Assembly: GCA_016201695.1 (NCBI GenBank)
Contig: JACQCK010000026.1
Coordinates: 1 to 43,794, forward strand
Direction of reading: 5' to 3'
DNA from: Candidatus Roizmanbacteria bacterium
Lineage (GTDB): Bacteria > Patescibacteriota > Microgenomatia > UBA1406 > GWC2-37-13
Length of the DNA stretch: 43,794 bases
Made by a program: the position numbers and the translations under genes
The notes under the pieces: model-generated
Databases searched by the model: none
What the model was told of the DNA's origin: nothing
Seen by the model: the letters and a program-made list of their open reading frames with translations, nothing else
Shown: positions 31,423 to 39,147 of the stretch, piece by piece
How positions within the stretch are numbered: position 1 is the stretch's first letter
Layout: each line of letters opens with the position of its first letter

Positions 31423-31455
31423 AGGTTTACCGGCGTTGATAGAAAAAAGACAGCG

Positions 31456-32202
31456 CTATTTAATAGTCAGCGGCATAATTTTGGAGTGGACTTCTTTTCC
31501 GGTGGAGTCAATGATGACGATTTCATATTGGTAGGTCTCACTTGAGCTAAGATCGGAAACGGTCAGGGTATGAATTTTTTTTGGGGTGAGGCTGACCGCT
31601 TTTTCCGTCACCGTGCCGTTGTTGATGTTATAAAAAACGGCTTTGGCCCGAAAAGCGGCGTCGGTTTTAAACGAAAAAAAAAGGTAGCGCCCGGACGAAG
31701 TCACCAGTATCTGTTTGATAACTTCATCGGCTTTGGTCGTCGTGAAGTTCTGTTTTTCCAGGAAAAACGACTTGGAAAATAAAGAAACCGAGATTACGGC
31801 GACAAAAAGGAAGACCAAGACCGAGGCGATGGAAGCAAACGGGATTCGCCAAAGCGTTAAAAAGTTGACTTTGGCATCCTGGGCTTTTTTGAAGTTGGTA
31901 AGATCATCCGGATAGGCAAAAATTCCGTGGCAGGTTTGGCATTGAAGAAGAGTCACCGGCGCGGGGACGGCCGGGTGGTCCTTAAGTATTTTTAAAACCA
32001 TTCCGTCTTTCGGGCAGCGTTTGTCTTCGGCTGATATTTCGTCGGTCTTTTTGTCTTCGGCGAGCCGGAAAGCATTTTCTGTTTTTATCCGGTTAATGCC
32101 GTTTTCCTCAAAAAAGGTCGCGCCGCAGTTCTGGCAGTGAAAAACCGGCTGGTTGTCAACAGTCAGAGATTGGAAAGTCGTATGACAGTTCGGGCACGAC
32201 AT
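31456..32202 (-). CDS. Zinc-ribbon membrane protein with a beta-sandwich-like C-terminus
   Basis: A 248-residue protein. Two zinc-binding modules stand at the N-terminus: CPNCHTTFQ...FHCQNCGATFF (3-29) and CPKDGMVL...LQCQTCHGIFAYPDDL (about 62-100), the latter like the TFIIB-type zinc finger found in short bacterial proteins. A TM helix follows at about 122-145. The C-terminal about 100 residues resemble a fibronectin-III-like sandwich (TVSDLSSSETYQYEIVIIDSTGKEV). Topology would put the zinc modules in the cytoplasm and the sandwich outside. The frame is open far upstream (to 32580, across the HD gene start), but ATG 32202 follows TATACT by 6 nt. Confidence 0.75.
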   Translation of the reverse strand: MSCPNCHTTFQSLTVDNQPVFHCQNCGATFFEENGINRIKTENAFRLAEDKKTDEISAEDKRCPKDGMVLKILKDHPAVPAPVTLLQCQTCHGIFAYPDDLTNFKKAQDAKVNFLTLWRIPFASIASVLVFLFVAVISVSLFSKSFFLEKQNFTTTKADEVIKQILVTSSGRYLFFSFKTDAAFRAKAVFYNINNGTVTEKAVSLTPKKIHTLTVSDLSSSETYQYEIVIIDSTGKEVHSKIMPLTIK

Positions 32203-32208
32203 GCAATT

Positions 32209-32214
32209 AGTATA
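32209..32214 (-). promoter_or_regulatory. -10 box TATACT for the zinc-ribbon gene
   Basis: Minus-strand TATACT, 6 nt before ATG 32202. It decides the start choice. Confidence 0.6.
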
Positions 32215-32238
32215 GCAAAAACGGAAATAAAGATATGA

Positions 32239-32244
32239 TATAGT
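32239..32244 (+). promoter_or_regulatory. Extended -10 (TGATATAGT) for the HD-domain gene
   Basis: TGA-TATAGT (32236-32244) lies 12 nt before ATG 32257, predicting a leader of about 5 nt. Confidence 0.5.
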
Positions 32245-32256
32245 AAAAAATACCGT

Positions 32257-34257
32257 ATGCCAGATCCGATCGCCCCCCAGGATGTCAGGGCCGAGATCAA
32301 ACCGATCAGCCCGCCGGTAAAAACCAGCGTTCCGCCAAAACCAAATTATTCCCGGGCCGACTTTATCGGGTCCAAAGTGCCGGGTACCGCCCGGGATAAT
32401 CTCGTCCGGGTGGCGGCGGCGCAGAGCGCCGATCGCCCTGAAACACATATTAGGACTAGTCACTCCGTTGCCGAACTGCAAGCGCTGCGTGATGAAACGA
32501 GGGTCGGGAGAGAAGCATATGGCGAAGGTCTGGTCAACCGGTTTCATAAAAAAACCATGACCGTTCCCGAACATGAACAAGCGCAGGAGCAGGCTTACGC
32601 CGCTTTATCGGAAAAAATAGACAGAGGCGTCGTGTCGCCCGCCTCCATCGGAGCGGACGTCTTACATAAGCTGGGGGTGACGGCGGAATTGGGGACTGTT
32701 CCAACGACCCAAGAGGGAGTGGTGGCGACGGTGACGGCCGAAGTCAGAGCGCTGGTTGACAGGGGACATATCACTCCCGAGGAAGCCGGTGATATAACGG
32801 GCGAGATGGCCAAGTTTGTTAAAGCATATCAGGCCGCCTACCCCGACAAAGATATCGCGACCGTTTTTGAGCTAACCCGTGACAACGCCCGTAAACTCGC
32901 CTATCAGATCAAGATGGATAAAAATATGTTTTCCGGATCCGACCATGGCAACCTGCATCTTTTGCGGGGCAATGTTCGCTTTGCCGAACAGATGATTGCC
33001 GACTTAAAAAAACTTGGCCTTGCCGTTTCGGCAAAAGACGAGGTTTTGATCAGGCAAAATATGTATGACCACGACTTAGGCTACGCGCAAGGCGCCGCTC
33101 AATCAAAAGAAGCCTTCGACGCGATGAAGGATCACCCGCTTTTGAGTGCAAAGTTTATCGAAGAGAATAAGGCCTATTACGTTGCCAAATTCGGTGAGGC
33201 AGAGTATGATGCGTTGAGGTATGTCGTTCTCAATCACAGTTATCCGACATCGGAGTACGATAACGGGCTGCGAAACAGTGCCGGCATTAATACCAAACTG
33301 ATCCGCTCAATTACCTCAACCGTTGATTCTTTGGGAGTGACCGCCGAGACGAAAGTGCCTGATTTTTTTCGAAAGCGGGAAACGGTAAAGTCGCTTATGA
33401 AGATAAGGTTGGCGATGGAAGTTAGGGGTACCGATGACGGTAAGGGAAATAAGGTCCTGCCTGCCGAGCTTATGGATAAATACAAAGAGGAGCTTCGCGC
33501 GATTGCCCGTTCGTCAGGCGAAAGCGAAGAGCGTGTCCGCGGCTACCTCACTTCAATTGATAACTTTATGAATGAAATGACGGTTGACCTGACGCTTGGT
33601 CAGTTTGCCGGCGTTGTTAAGGAGGTCGGGGCGGTCAAAAACAAGGACGGAAAAGTTGTCCCCCGTATTACCATGCAACTGTCTGATGTCCAAGCGCTGC
33701 TTGGCAATATGTTCGGCGGCAAGGTCGAAACGCAGGCGTTTGTCAAAGTGATGTCGGACTTCGGCATGGACGAGTTTACTCTGCAACGGTTGGTGCAGTA
33801 TGTGGGCTGGCGCTCGTGTGGCGTTATTCCGGCTACTACTGACGACGATTTGGTATTCAATTCGCCGGAGGCGCATTTTACCATCAACGATCATATTGCC
33901 GGCGACGGCCCGCAGGAAGAGTTCGGCGAGTTACGCGGGGTGATGAAGGGCGTTGCGGCGCTGTCTGCCCGAAGCGAAATAAACGAGCTCCTGCGTTATT
34001 TCGGCGAAGGGATTTCCGCTGAAAAAAGGTATATGATCCCACGGATTATCGGCGCCTTTATCGGTCGTATAAACGACAAAACGAGCCCCGCGGAGGTAAA
34101 AGAACTGGGTGAACTCGCGGATATGTTGGCGTATGACGGGCCAACGGACATGACGGATGAGGGCGGTTTTGGCATGACCCGGGCCCAGTATGCCAATAAA
34201 AGACTGCAAAGCTATCTGACCCAAAATGAACGCGATTTTTTGGGAATTAGCGAATAA
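32257..34257 (+). CDS. Large HD-domain phosphohydrolase-like protein
   Basis: A 666-residue soluble protein. Residues about 225-340 carry an HD-superfamily metal site: a leading His (SDHGNLH, His230/His234), the HD pair His272-Asp273 (YDHDLGY), His293 (DHPLLSAKFI) and His327 (VLNHSYPTSEYD), in the HD/HD-GYP order. Such enzymes hydrolyse nucleotides or cyclic dinucleotides. No GYP signature is present. The flanks (1-220 and 340-666) are helical and unrecognised. Two helix-turn segments, DRGVVSPASIGADVL and DRGHITPEEAGDIT, look like a short internal repeat. Four small forward genes follow closely or overlap, suggesting one operon. Confidence 0.7.
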   Translation: MPDPIAPQDVRAEIKPISPPVKTSVPPKPNYSRADFIGSKVPGTARDNLVRVAAAQSADRPETHIRTSHSVAELQALRDETRVGREAYGEGLVNRFHKKTMTVPEHEQAQEQAYAALSEKIDRGVVSPASIGADVLHKLGVTAELGTVPTTQEGVVATVTAEVRALVDRGHITPEEAGDITGEMAKFVKAYQAAYPDKDIATVFELTRDNARKLAYQIKMDKNMFSGSDHGNLHLLRGNVRFAEQMIADLKKLGLAVSAKDEVLIRQNMYDHDLGYAQGAAQSKEAFDAMKDHPLLSAKFIEENKAYYVAKFGEAEYDALRYVVLNHSYPTSEYDNGLRNSAGINTKLIRSITSTVDSLGVTAETKVPDFFRKRETVKSLMKIRLAMEVRGTDDGKGNKVLPAELMDKYKEELRAIARSSGESEERVRGYLTSIDNFMNEMTVDLTLGQFAGVVKEVGAVKNKDGKVVPRITMQLSDVQALLGNMFGGKVETQAFVKVMSDFGMDEFTLQRLVQYVGWRSCGVIPATTDDDLVFNSPEAHFTINDHIAGDGPQEEFGELRGVMKGVAALSARSEINELLRYFGEGISAEKRYMIPRIIGAFIGRINDKTSPAEVKELGELADMLAYDGPTDMTDEGGFGMTRAQYANKRLQSYLTQNERDFLGISE

Positions 34258-34261
34258 AAAT

Positions 34262-34714
34262 ATGAGTCAAGAAGTAAACGAGCAAAAGATAGTAAATGAT
34301 TTCTTCAACGCCTATATGGCGGTGTTGACGCAAAAAATCGGCCGGACGCTTGACGCCGTTGAGGCGGCCGCAGTTTCTTACGTCATTGCCCGGACCTGGA
34401 GCGGACAGCCGGCGAGTGAAGCCGAAAAAGTTCTTGGCGAACAGATCGGTCTTGTCCCGACCGACGGACCGCTTGATATCCAGTGGAAAATGCATACAGT
34501 CATCAATAGGGAAACGGAAAAAAATATTGAGACCGGTCTGGCGACGACATCAGGTCAGCCGGCCGAGTTACTGAAAATTACGGCAGAAATATTAAGTAGA
34601 AATCACGCGAGGACACAGGCGGTTTACGAGCAGGCGAAGCGGGGAAATAAGCCGGTGCCGATTTTTCTTGGAGCGGTGCCCGACCTTCTGAAGTTGCATC
34701 GGCCGGCTGTTTGA
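34262..34714 (+). CDS. Unrecognised small protein (150 aa)
   Basis: Starts at ATG 34262, four bases after the HD gene stop. An in-frame ATG at 34226 inside the HD gene is less likely. The product is helical and soluble (EQKIVNDFFNAYMAVLTQKIGRTLDAVEAAAVSYVIAR), with no metal motif. Close coupling to the HD gene suggests shared expression. Function unknown. Confidence 0.6.
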   Translation: MSQEVNEQKIVNDFFNAYMAVLTQKIGRTLDAVEAAAVSYVIARTWSGQPASEAEKVLGEQIGLVPTDGPLDIQWKMHTVINRETEKNIETGLATTSGQPAELLKITAEILSRNHARTQAVYEQAKRGNKPVPIFLGAVPDLLKLHRPAV

Positions 34715-34722
34715 TATACAGT
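34712..34722 (+). promoter_or_regulatory. Stop codon fused to an extended -10 (TGATATACA/TACAGT)
   Basis: The TGA stop of the 150-aa gene (34712-34714) precedes TATACA (34715-34720) and the overlapping TACAGT (34717-34722). ATG 34729 is 6-8 nt further on. Confidence 0.5.
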
Positions 34723-34728
34723 TGATGT

Positions 34729-35082
34729 ATGAATCCGCAAGCGGAAGAGTTTCGGAAATTTATCGAAACTCAAGTACTTGGGATAATCCAGCAACTGGCC
34801 GAAAAAGGTAATACGCCGCAGGAACAGATTCAGAAACTTGCCCAGCTGACAATTGACCTTATCAAGCCGGGGATGACGCTTGAGGAGCTCTTCCAAAACG
34901 CCGTCAAACTCGACGACCGGCACTCGGAACTGGCGCCGGTCGTTTATCAAGTGATGAAAGAGTACGAAAAGAAGTATGAGCAGAAGGCGGTGGCGCAGGT
35001 CTCGCAGCTTGTCAAGATGGGTCGTTATGACGATGCGGCGTCCGTTGTCAAAAAAGTACTACAATTTAAATTCGCCAACTGA
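34729..35082 (+). CDS. Unrecognised small helical protein (117 aa)
   Basis: An entirely helical, charged protein (EEFRKFIETQVLGIIQQLAEKGNTPQEQIQKLAQLTIDLIKPGMTLEEL, then a coiled-coil-like YQVMKEYEKKYEQKAVAQVSQLVKMGRYDDAA). The final GRYDDAASVVKKVLQF resembles one TPR-like helix pair. The stop is one base before the next ATG, so it is coupled to the following gene. Function unknown. Confidence 0.65.
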   Translation: MNPQAEEFRKFIETQVLGIIQQLAEKGNTPQEQIQKLAQLTIDLIKPGMTLEELFQNAVKLDDRHSELAPVVYQVMKEYEKKYEQKAVAQVSQLVKMGRYDDAASVVKKVLQFKFAN

Positions 35083-35083
35083 T

Positions 35084-36025
35084 ATGGTACCAGGCATAAG
35101 ACCGGGGGAAAGCGCGGGCGCCGGTATGGCGGCACAAAGACCTACCACTCCCGAACAACAAAGGCAACCGCCATCGTTGGCGGAAAGAGTTAAGGCAAAA
35201 TTTGCCGGGCCGAGCGAGGCGAGACTGGCCGAGCAGGGAAGACAGTCGCCCGCCCACGCCGCCGAGATCCTGACCTTATTCGCCGGAAAGCACGTCCAGA
35301 TGGTAGTTGCCGGTCGGCTAAACGAAATTCAAGACAGTGTACAAACGGGTAGATTAACCGAGAGCAAGGCGAAGTCACGTTCGAACGAAGAGAGAAAGCT
35401 ATATGTCCGCGCCCAGGGACTGGCGCAGCAAACCGATGAGAAAATTAGAGCGTTGAAAGGGAGCGATAATCAACAAGATAAAGAATTGGGCTATGATATG
35501 GATCGGGGATTTTTACGGATGCGGCAGGCAGAGATCCAGCAACAACTTCAAGAAATTACGCTTAGTTTAACAAACGATCCGGCTAATCAGGAGCTTTTGA
35601 AGAGCCAAAAGACTCTGAAGGAGATGTCACAAAAGGTGACAGGTGAAATTGCCGGATTGGACAAAGAGATGAGCGCCGCCGGCCTGGATCCGGCCGCCGA
35701 GGGGCCGGTAACCGCTCTTGCGGCGACAATCAAGGGAGGGACGCTCACTCCAGAAGAAAAGAAAAACCCGATGGCCGTCATTGAGTCGGCGATCGGCGGT
35801 TCACTCGGAAGCGCTAAAGCAATTAACGCAAAAACGAAGGAGCTGGTAAGTAAGGGGATTATTAGCGCCGCCGAAGCGGAGCAATTTAAGGAGAATGTTC
35901 TGATTGAGGGCCCGAGTACAACCGATAGAGTTTCCCGTTTTGGCCTAAATATAATGGGGTTGCTGGCCCTTTTTGCTTATATTGCCTCGCAACGGGATAA
36001 ACAACAAGCAATGGCTGGCCACTAG
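35084..36025 (+). CDS. Coiled-coil protein with a C-terminal membrane anchor (313 aa)
   Basis: ATG 35084 follows the previous TGA by one base. The frame extends upstream to 34976 only by overlapping the 117-aa gene. Residues 1-45 are Pro/Gln-rich and disordered. About 45-230 are charged helices with heptad-like patterns (AEIQQQLQEITLSL, LLKSQKTLKEMSQKVTGEIAGLDKEM). About 285-305 is a single TM (FGLNIMGLLALFAYIAS) with a short tail, as in tail-anchored proteins. ELVSKGIISAAEAEQF echoes the helix-turn repeats of the HD protein. It could tether the HD-operon products to the membrane, which is an inference. Its stop shares CTAG with the convergent PBP-like gene. Confidence 0.65.
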   Translation: MVPGIRPGESAGAGMAAQRPTTPEQQRQPPSLAERVKAKFAGPSEARLAEQGRQSPAHAAEILTLFAGKHVQMVVAGRLNEIQDSVQTGRLTESKAKSRSNEERKLYVRAQGLAQQTDEKIRALKGSDNQQDKELGYDMDRGFLRMRQAEIQQQLQEITLSLTNDPANQELLKSQKTLKEMSQKVTGEIAGLDKEMSAAGLDPAAEGPVTALAATIKGGTLTPEEKKNPMAVIESAIGGSLGSAKAINAKTKELVSKGIISAAEAEQFKENVLIEGPSTTDRVSRFGLNIMGLLALFAYIASQRDKQQAMAGH

Positions 36026-39000
36026 GTAAGCAAACGCAGCAGTTCTTCGGCGATGCGGCCGCTGGTTACCGGCGCGGTCGCCTCAAGAGTCGTTGTTCCT
36101 TCTGCTACTTCATTGCCGGTTGTGACATAAACCAGATACTCCCTGTTCCCGCCGATCGAACTGCTGCCGAACTGGCCGTTACGCAAGTTGCCGAAAGAAA
36201 GGAGGTCGTGTTTTAAGAAGTAGCTTCGGCCCGGAGTAGTCAGAGCCCGGCGAAGGGAGTCGGCGACGGCCGGATCCAGAACCGGGACAGACGGCGTTGA
36301 TGGAGAATTGTAGATATTTTGATTGCCATGGTTTTTGATATCATGGACGATTTTTATCGGGACTTTTTTTCCGCCGGTTACTAAGGCGCCGTAACTTTTT
36401 AAAATTTTAAGGGGAGTTGAGAGGGCGGAGGTACCAAGCGGTGTTTCCCACCCGGAGCGGTCGATGCGAAACCGGTCCGACAAGCCGAGCCGTTGCCAGA
36501 AGTCGCTGACGGTGATGAGGCCGAGGTCTCGCTGCAGCCTGGCGGTGGCGTTGACGGCCGACCTGGCAAAGGCTTTGGTAAACGGCACCGGCCCGTTCGC
36601 GTTGGCGCGGTCGCCGAAATTCTGTGGCCGCCAGCGATCGCCAAACGCCGTTGTCGTCAGGGTCAGCGTCGAGTTGTCGACGGTTTCGTCGGGATTGACG
36701 GTCCCTTTTTCCAAAGCGGCGGCGTAGGTCGGCAGTTCGGCTAAAAGAAAAGGAAAATGTTCGACTGTCGGCGTCCCGGTCAGGGCGACGATTTCACCGG
36801 TCTGCGGTTTTTTGATGCAGACCGAGACGTGATTGACGTGGTATTTTTGTTTGAGTTCCTGGCGATATTTATCAATGACGGCCTGGACTTTTCGTTGAAG
36901 GTCGATATCGAGAGTTGATCTTATCTGTAGGCCCTGTTTCATCAGTTCCGGGTCAAGGGTCAGTGCGTTTCTAAAAAAACGGAAGAAATCGGAGGTATTA
37001 TTAAGCGACTGAATATGAAGGATAATCCCTTTTTTCCAGATCGTCTCCGCATTGATGGACGGATCATGCTCGGCCATCAGGCGAAGAACGGTGAGCTGCC
37101 GTTGTCGGGCGGGGTGACTGTCGGCTAGTTTGATCTGGCCGGTTGGGGCTTCGTCTTTGGCGCCGGTCATGTACGGGTCGGTAAGCGGATTGTACTTGAC
37201 CGGATTTTGCGGCAGCCCGGCCAGGAAAGCGGCTTCCTCAAGAGTGAGATCCTTCAGGTTCTTATTGAAGTAAACCCGGCCGGCGGCTTTAAAACCCTCA
37301 ATATTGTTGCCGCAGGAGGCGATGTTGGCGTAGTTGGTAAGAATCAGTTCTTTGGCTTTACGCTTGCCGTACCTTGCTTCAAGGTAGGATTGATAGGCAG
37401 TCGACAGCGCCGTTTCCATAATTTTCCGGTTGAGGCCGGATAGTGAGCCTTCGTTATATTCTCCCGCGCGTTCGGCAAAAGAAAAACAGGTATTTTTGAT
37501 AAGCTGCTGGGTGATCGTTGAGCCGCCCTGTCTGCCGTCGCCGGCGGCCGTATTTTTAAAAGCCCGGGCCAGAGCGCTGACTTCAACGCCGGGATTTTCC
37601 CAGAAGGTTTTGTCTTCGGTCGCAACAACGGCATTTTGGAGATAGGCGGGAATTTCATCAAGCGCGGCAATGAGGTCGCGGCGCTCATCAAAAACCTCGC
37701 CAAGTAGGGTTACGCCGTCTGAAGCGTAAACTTTGGTAGTTTTCTGGATATTCGGCCGGTCGCGCTGTTCAAATGGCAGCAGTTTGGCAAAGCGGCCAAG
37801 GAAATTTTCCTGAAACTCGGAATAAGAGCGTTTACCGGCGAGCTCCCAGGCCAAATAAATCGGGGCGACGGCGCCAAATTTGACAAAAAATTGCAGAAAC
37901 TGACGCCGGGAAAGAGCCGGAGCCGTCGGTTGTTCGTTAAAAGTGAGGTGGGGATACTGTTTCCGTAACCGGGCGGCCGCGTCGGTCGGTTTTTTCCCAA
38001 ATAACAGTCCGGCCGCGCCGGTTAAACGAAAGTCATAAGTTTTTTGCTTGCTAAGCTCGGTCAGAAGCCACTCCAGGTCCTGGTCGTTGGCCGCCATGAG
38101 GGGAAGATCAATCGCGCCTCGCCGGTCCAGGTCACTCGCGACAGCGAGAAAACGGTCCGGATCGATTTCATATCTTTTTAAAAGCAGTCCGGTCACCGTG
38201 TCCAGTTTTTGCGGCGGATCCGCGCCGGCGGCAGGATTTGGTCGATGTTCTTCGTGACTGGCTTCACTCATCCGGTAATAGGCAATGGCCGTTTCATAAC
38301 CGTGCAGGGCTCTTCGCCGGATGGCGGCCGTTCTTTGCGGGTCATAGTCAAGCTCGATCTGTGCGTTTATCCGCCGTTTCGCGTAAGGCGGTACAAAAAC
38401 CAAAGGCAGGCGCGCAGTTTTTTCGCGCGCTTCGATATAGTCAAGCAGTTCGTTCACGATCTGGCGGTTGGTCAGAAGAACACCGTCGACCTGATGATCA
38501 AGCGCCTTATTTAAAGCGGAAATTTGAATGTTGGGATTGGGAAAATAGTCCTTGAGCAAGCCAAGTAAAACGGTGACGGCGGCATCAGTTTTTTGGCGTA
38601 CTTCATTTGCAAGCAACCGGTTGTTGTCTTTTTGGGACGGAAAAGTAATCAGGCCGTCATAATATACATCGGTCAGGCCATCGGTCAGCCGGTCCCGGTT
38701 TTCCTTGGAAGTAAGATAGTCTTTCAAATTCTGGGGCGGGCGTTCGGCCGGCCGCATTGAGTCCAACGGTTGGACTTCGGTCAGCCGGGTTAGGGGAGTC
38801 TCTTGCGGTTGCAAAGCGTCAAGATTGGGTTTGACCAGGTTGCCGTAAAGAGTTTCACCCATGTGTTCCAGGCCGCTGTCGCCAAGCTGCTGCAGTAGGT
38901 CAAGCGCCCGGTCCTGATTTTCTTTTTTACCGGCCGCTTCCTTGGCCGCCCAGGCGCCGGCGACAGCGGCGGCGCCGAAAACAAACTGGCGCCGGGTCAA

Positions 39001-39126
39001 AAAACGGGCCAGGCGAACGGCTTTTTCTTTAGGACGGGCGGCGGCAACCGTTTCGGCAAGTTTTTCTGAAAGCGGTTTCGGCGGCGTCGGCCGGTAGCGG
39101 ACAAGGTTATCAAAATTACGGTCCAT
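36022..39126 (-). CDS. Class A PBP-like protein: intact GT51 glycosyltransferase, degenerate transpeptidase
   Basis: A 1034-residue protein. Residues about 465-690 are a GT51 peptidoglycan glycosyltransferase, which polymerises lipid II: VVATEDKTFWENPGV with catalytic Glu504, GRQGGSTITQQLIKN (531-545), and EEAAFLAGLPQNP. Residues about 730-1034 are fold-related to the PBP transpeptidase, but the PGSxFKPF region reads FLLAELPTYAAALE, so the SxxK Ser and Lys are Leu and Glu. The KTG region reads NGQFGSSS (984-991). Residues 1-460 are an extension with two RR-plus-hydrophobic segments, TRRQFVFG (44-51) and SRRQFLQF (406-413), and an unrecognised 340-residue region between them. TATACT precedes ATG 39126 by 6 nt. 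Confidence 0.88.
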   Translation of the reverse strand: MDRNFDNLVRYRPTPPKPLSEKLAETVAAARPKEKAVRLARFLTRRQFVFGAAAVAGAWAAKEAAGKKENQDRALDLLQQLGDSGLEHMGETLYGNLVKPNLDALQPQETPLTRLTEVQPLDSMRPAERPPQNLKDYLTSKENRDRLTDGLTDVYYDGLITFPSQKDNNRLLANEVRQKTDAAVTVLLGLLKDYFPNPNIQISALNKALDHQVDGVLLTNRQIVNELLDYIEAREKTARLPLVFVPPYAKRRINAQIELDYDPQRTAAIRRRALHGYETAIAYYRMSEASHEEHRPNPAAGADPPQKLDTVTGLLLKRYEIDPDRFLAVASDLDRRGAIDLPLMAANDQDLEWLLTELSKQKTYDFRLTGAAGLLFGKKPTDAAARLRKQYPHLTFNEQPTAPALSRRQFLQFFVKFGAVAPIYLAWELAGKRSYSEFQENFLGRFAKLLPFEQRDRPNIQKTTKVYASDGVTLLGEVFDERRDLIAALDEIPAYLQNAVVATEDKTFWENPGVEVSALARAFKNTAAGDGRQGGSTITQQLIKNTCFSFAERAGEYNEGSLSGLNRKIMETALSTAYQSYLEARYGKRKAKELILTNYANIASCGNNIEGFKAAGRVYFNKNLKDLTLEEAAFLAGLPQNPVKYNPLTDPYMTGAKDEAPTGQIKLADSHPARQRQLTVLRLMAEHDPSINAETIWKKGIILHIQSLNNTSDFFRFFRNALTLDPELMKQGLQIRSTLDIDLQRKVQAVIDKYRQELKQKYHVNHVSVCIKKPQTGEIVALTGTPTVEHFPFLLAELPTYAAALEKGTVNPDETVDNSTLTLTTTAFGDRWRPQNFGDRANANGPVPFTKAFARSAVNATARLQRDLGLITVSDFWQRLGLSDRFRIDRSGWETPLGTSALSTPLKILKSYGALVTGGKKVPIKIVHDIKNHGNQNIYNSPSTPSVPVLDPAVADSLRRALTTPGRSYFLKHDLLSFGNLRNGQFGSSSIGGNREYLVYVTTGNEVAEGTTTLEATAPVTSGRIAEELLRLLT

Positions 39127-39132
39127 ACTTTG

Positions 39133-39138
39133 AGTATA
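39133..39138 (-). promoter_or_regulatory. -10 box TATACT for the PBP-like gene
   Basis: Minus-strand TATACT, 6 nt before ATG 39126. Confidence 0.6.
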
Positions 39139-39147
39139 TCACCGCGG

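Noticed and set aside
32203-32580. N-terminal extension of the zinc-ribbon protein
   Set aside because: The longer frame would run through the promoter and the start of the HD gene. The TATACT at 32214-32209 and the zinc-ribbon start support ATG 32202.
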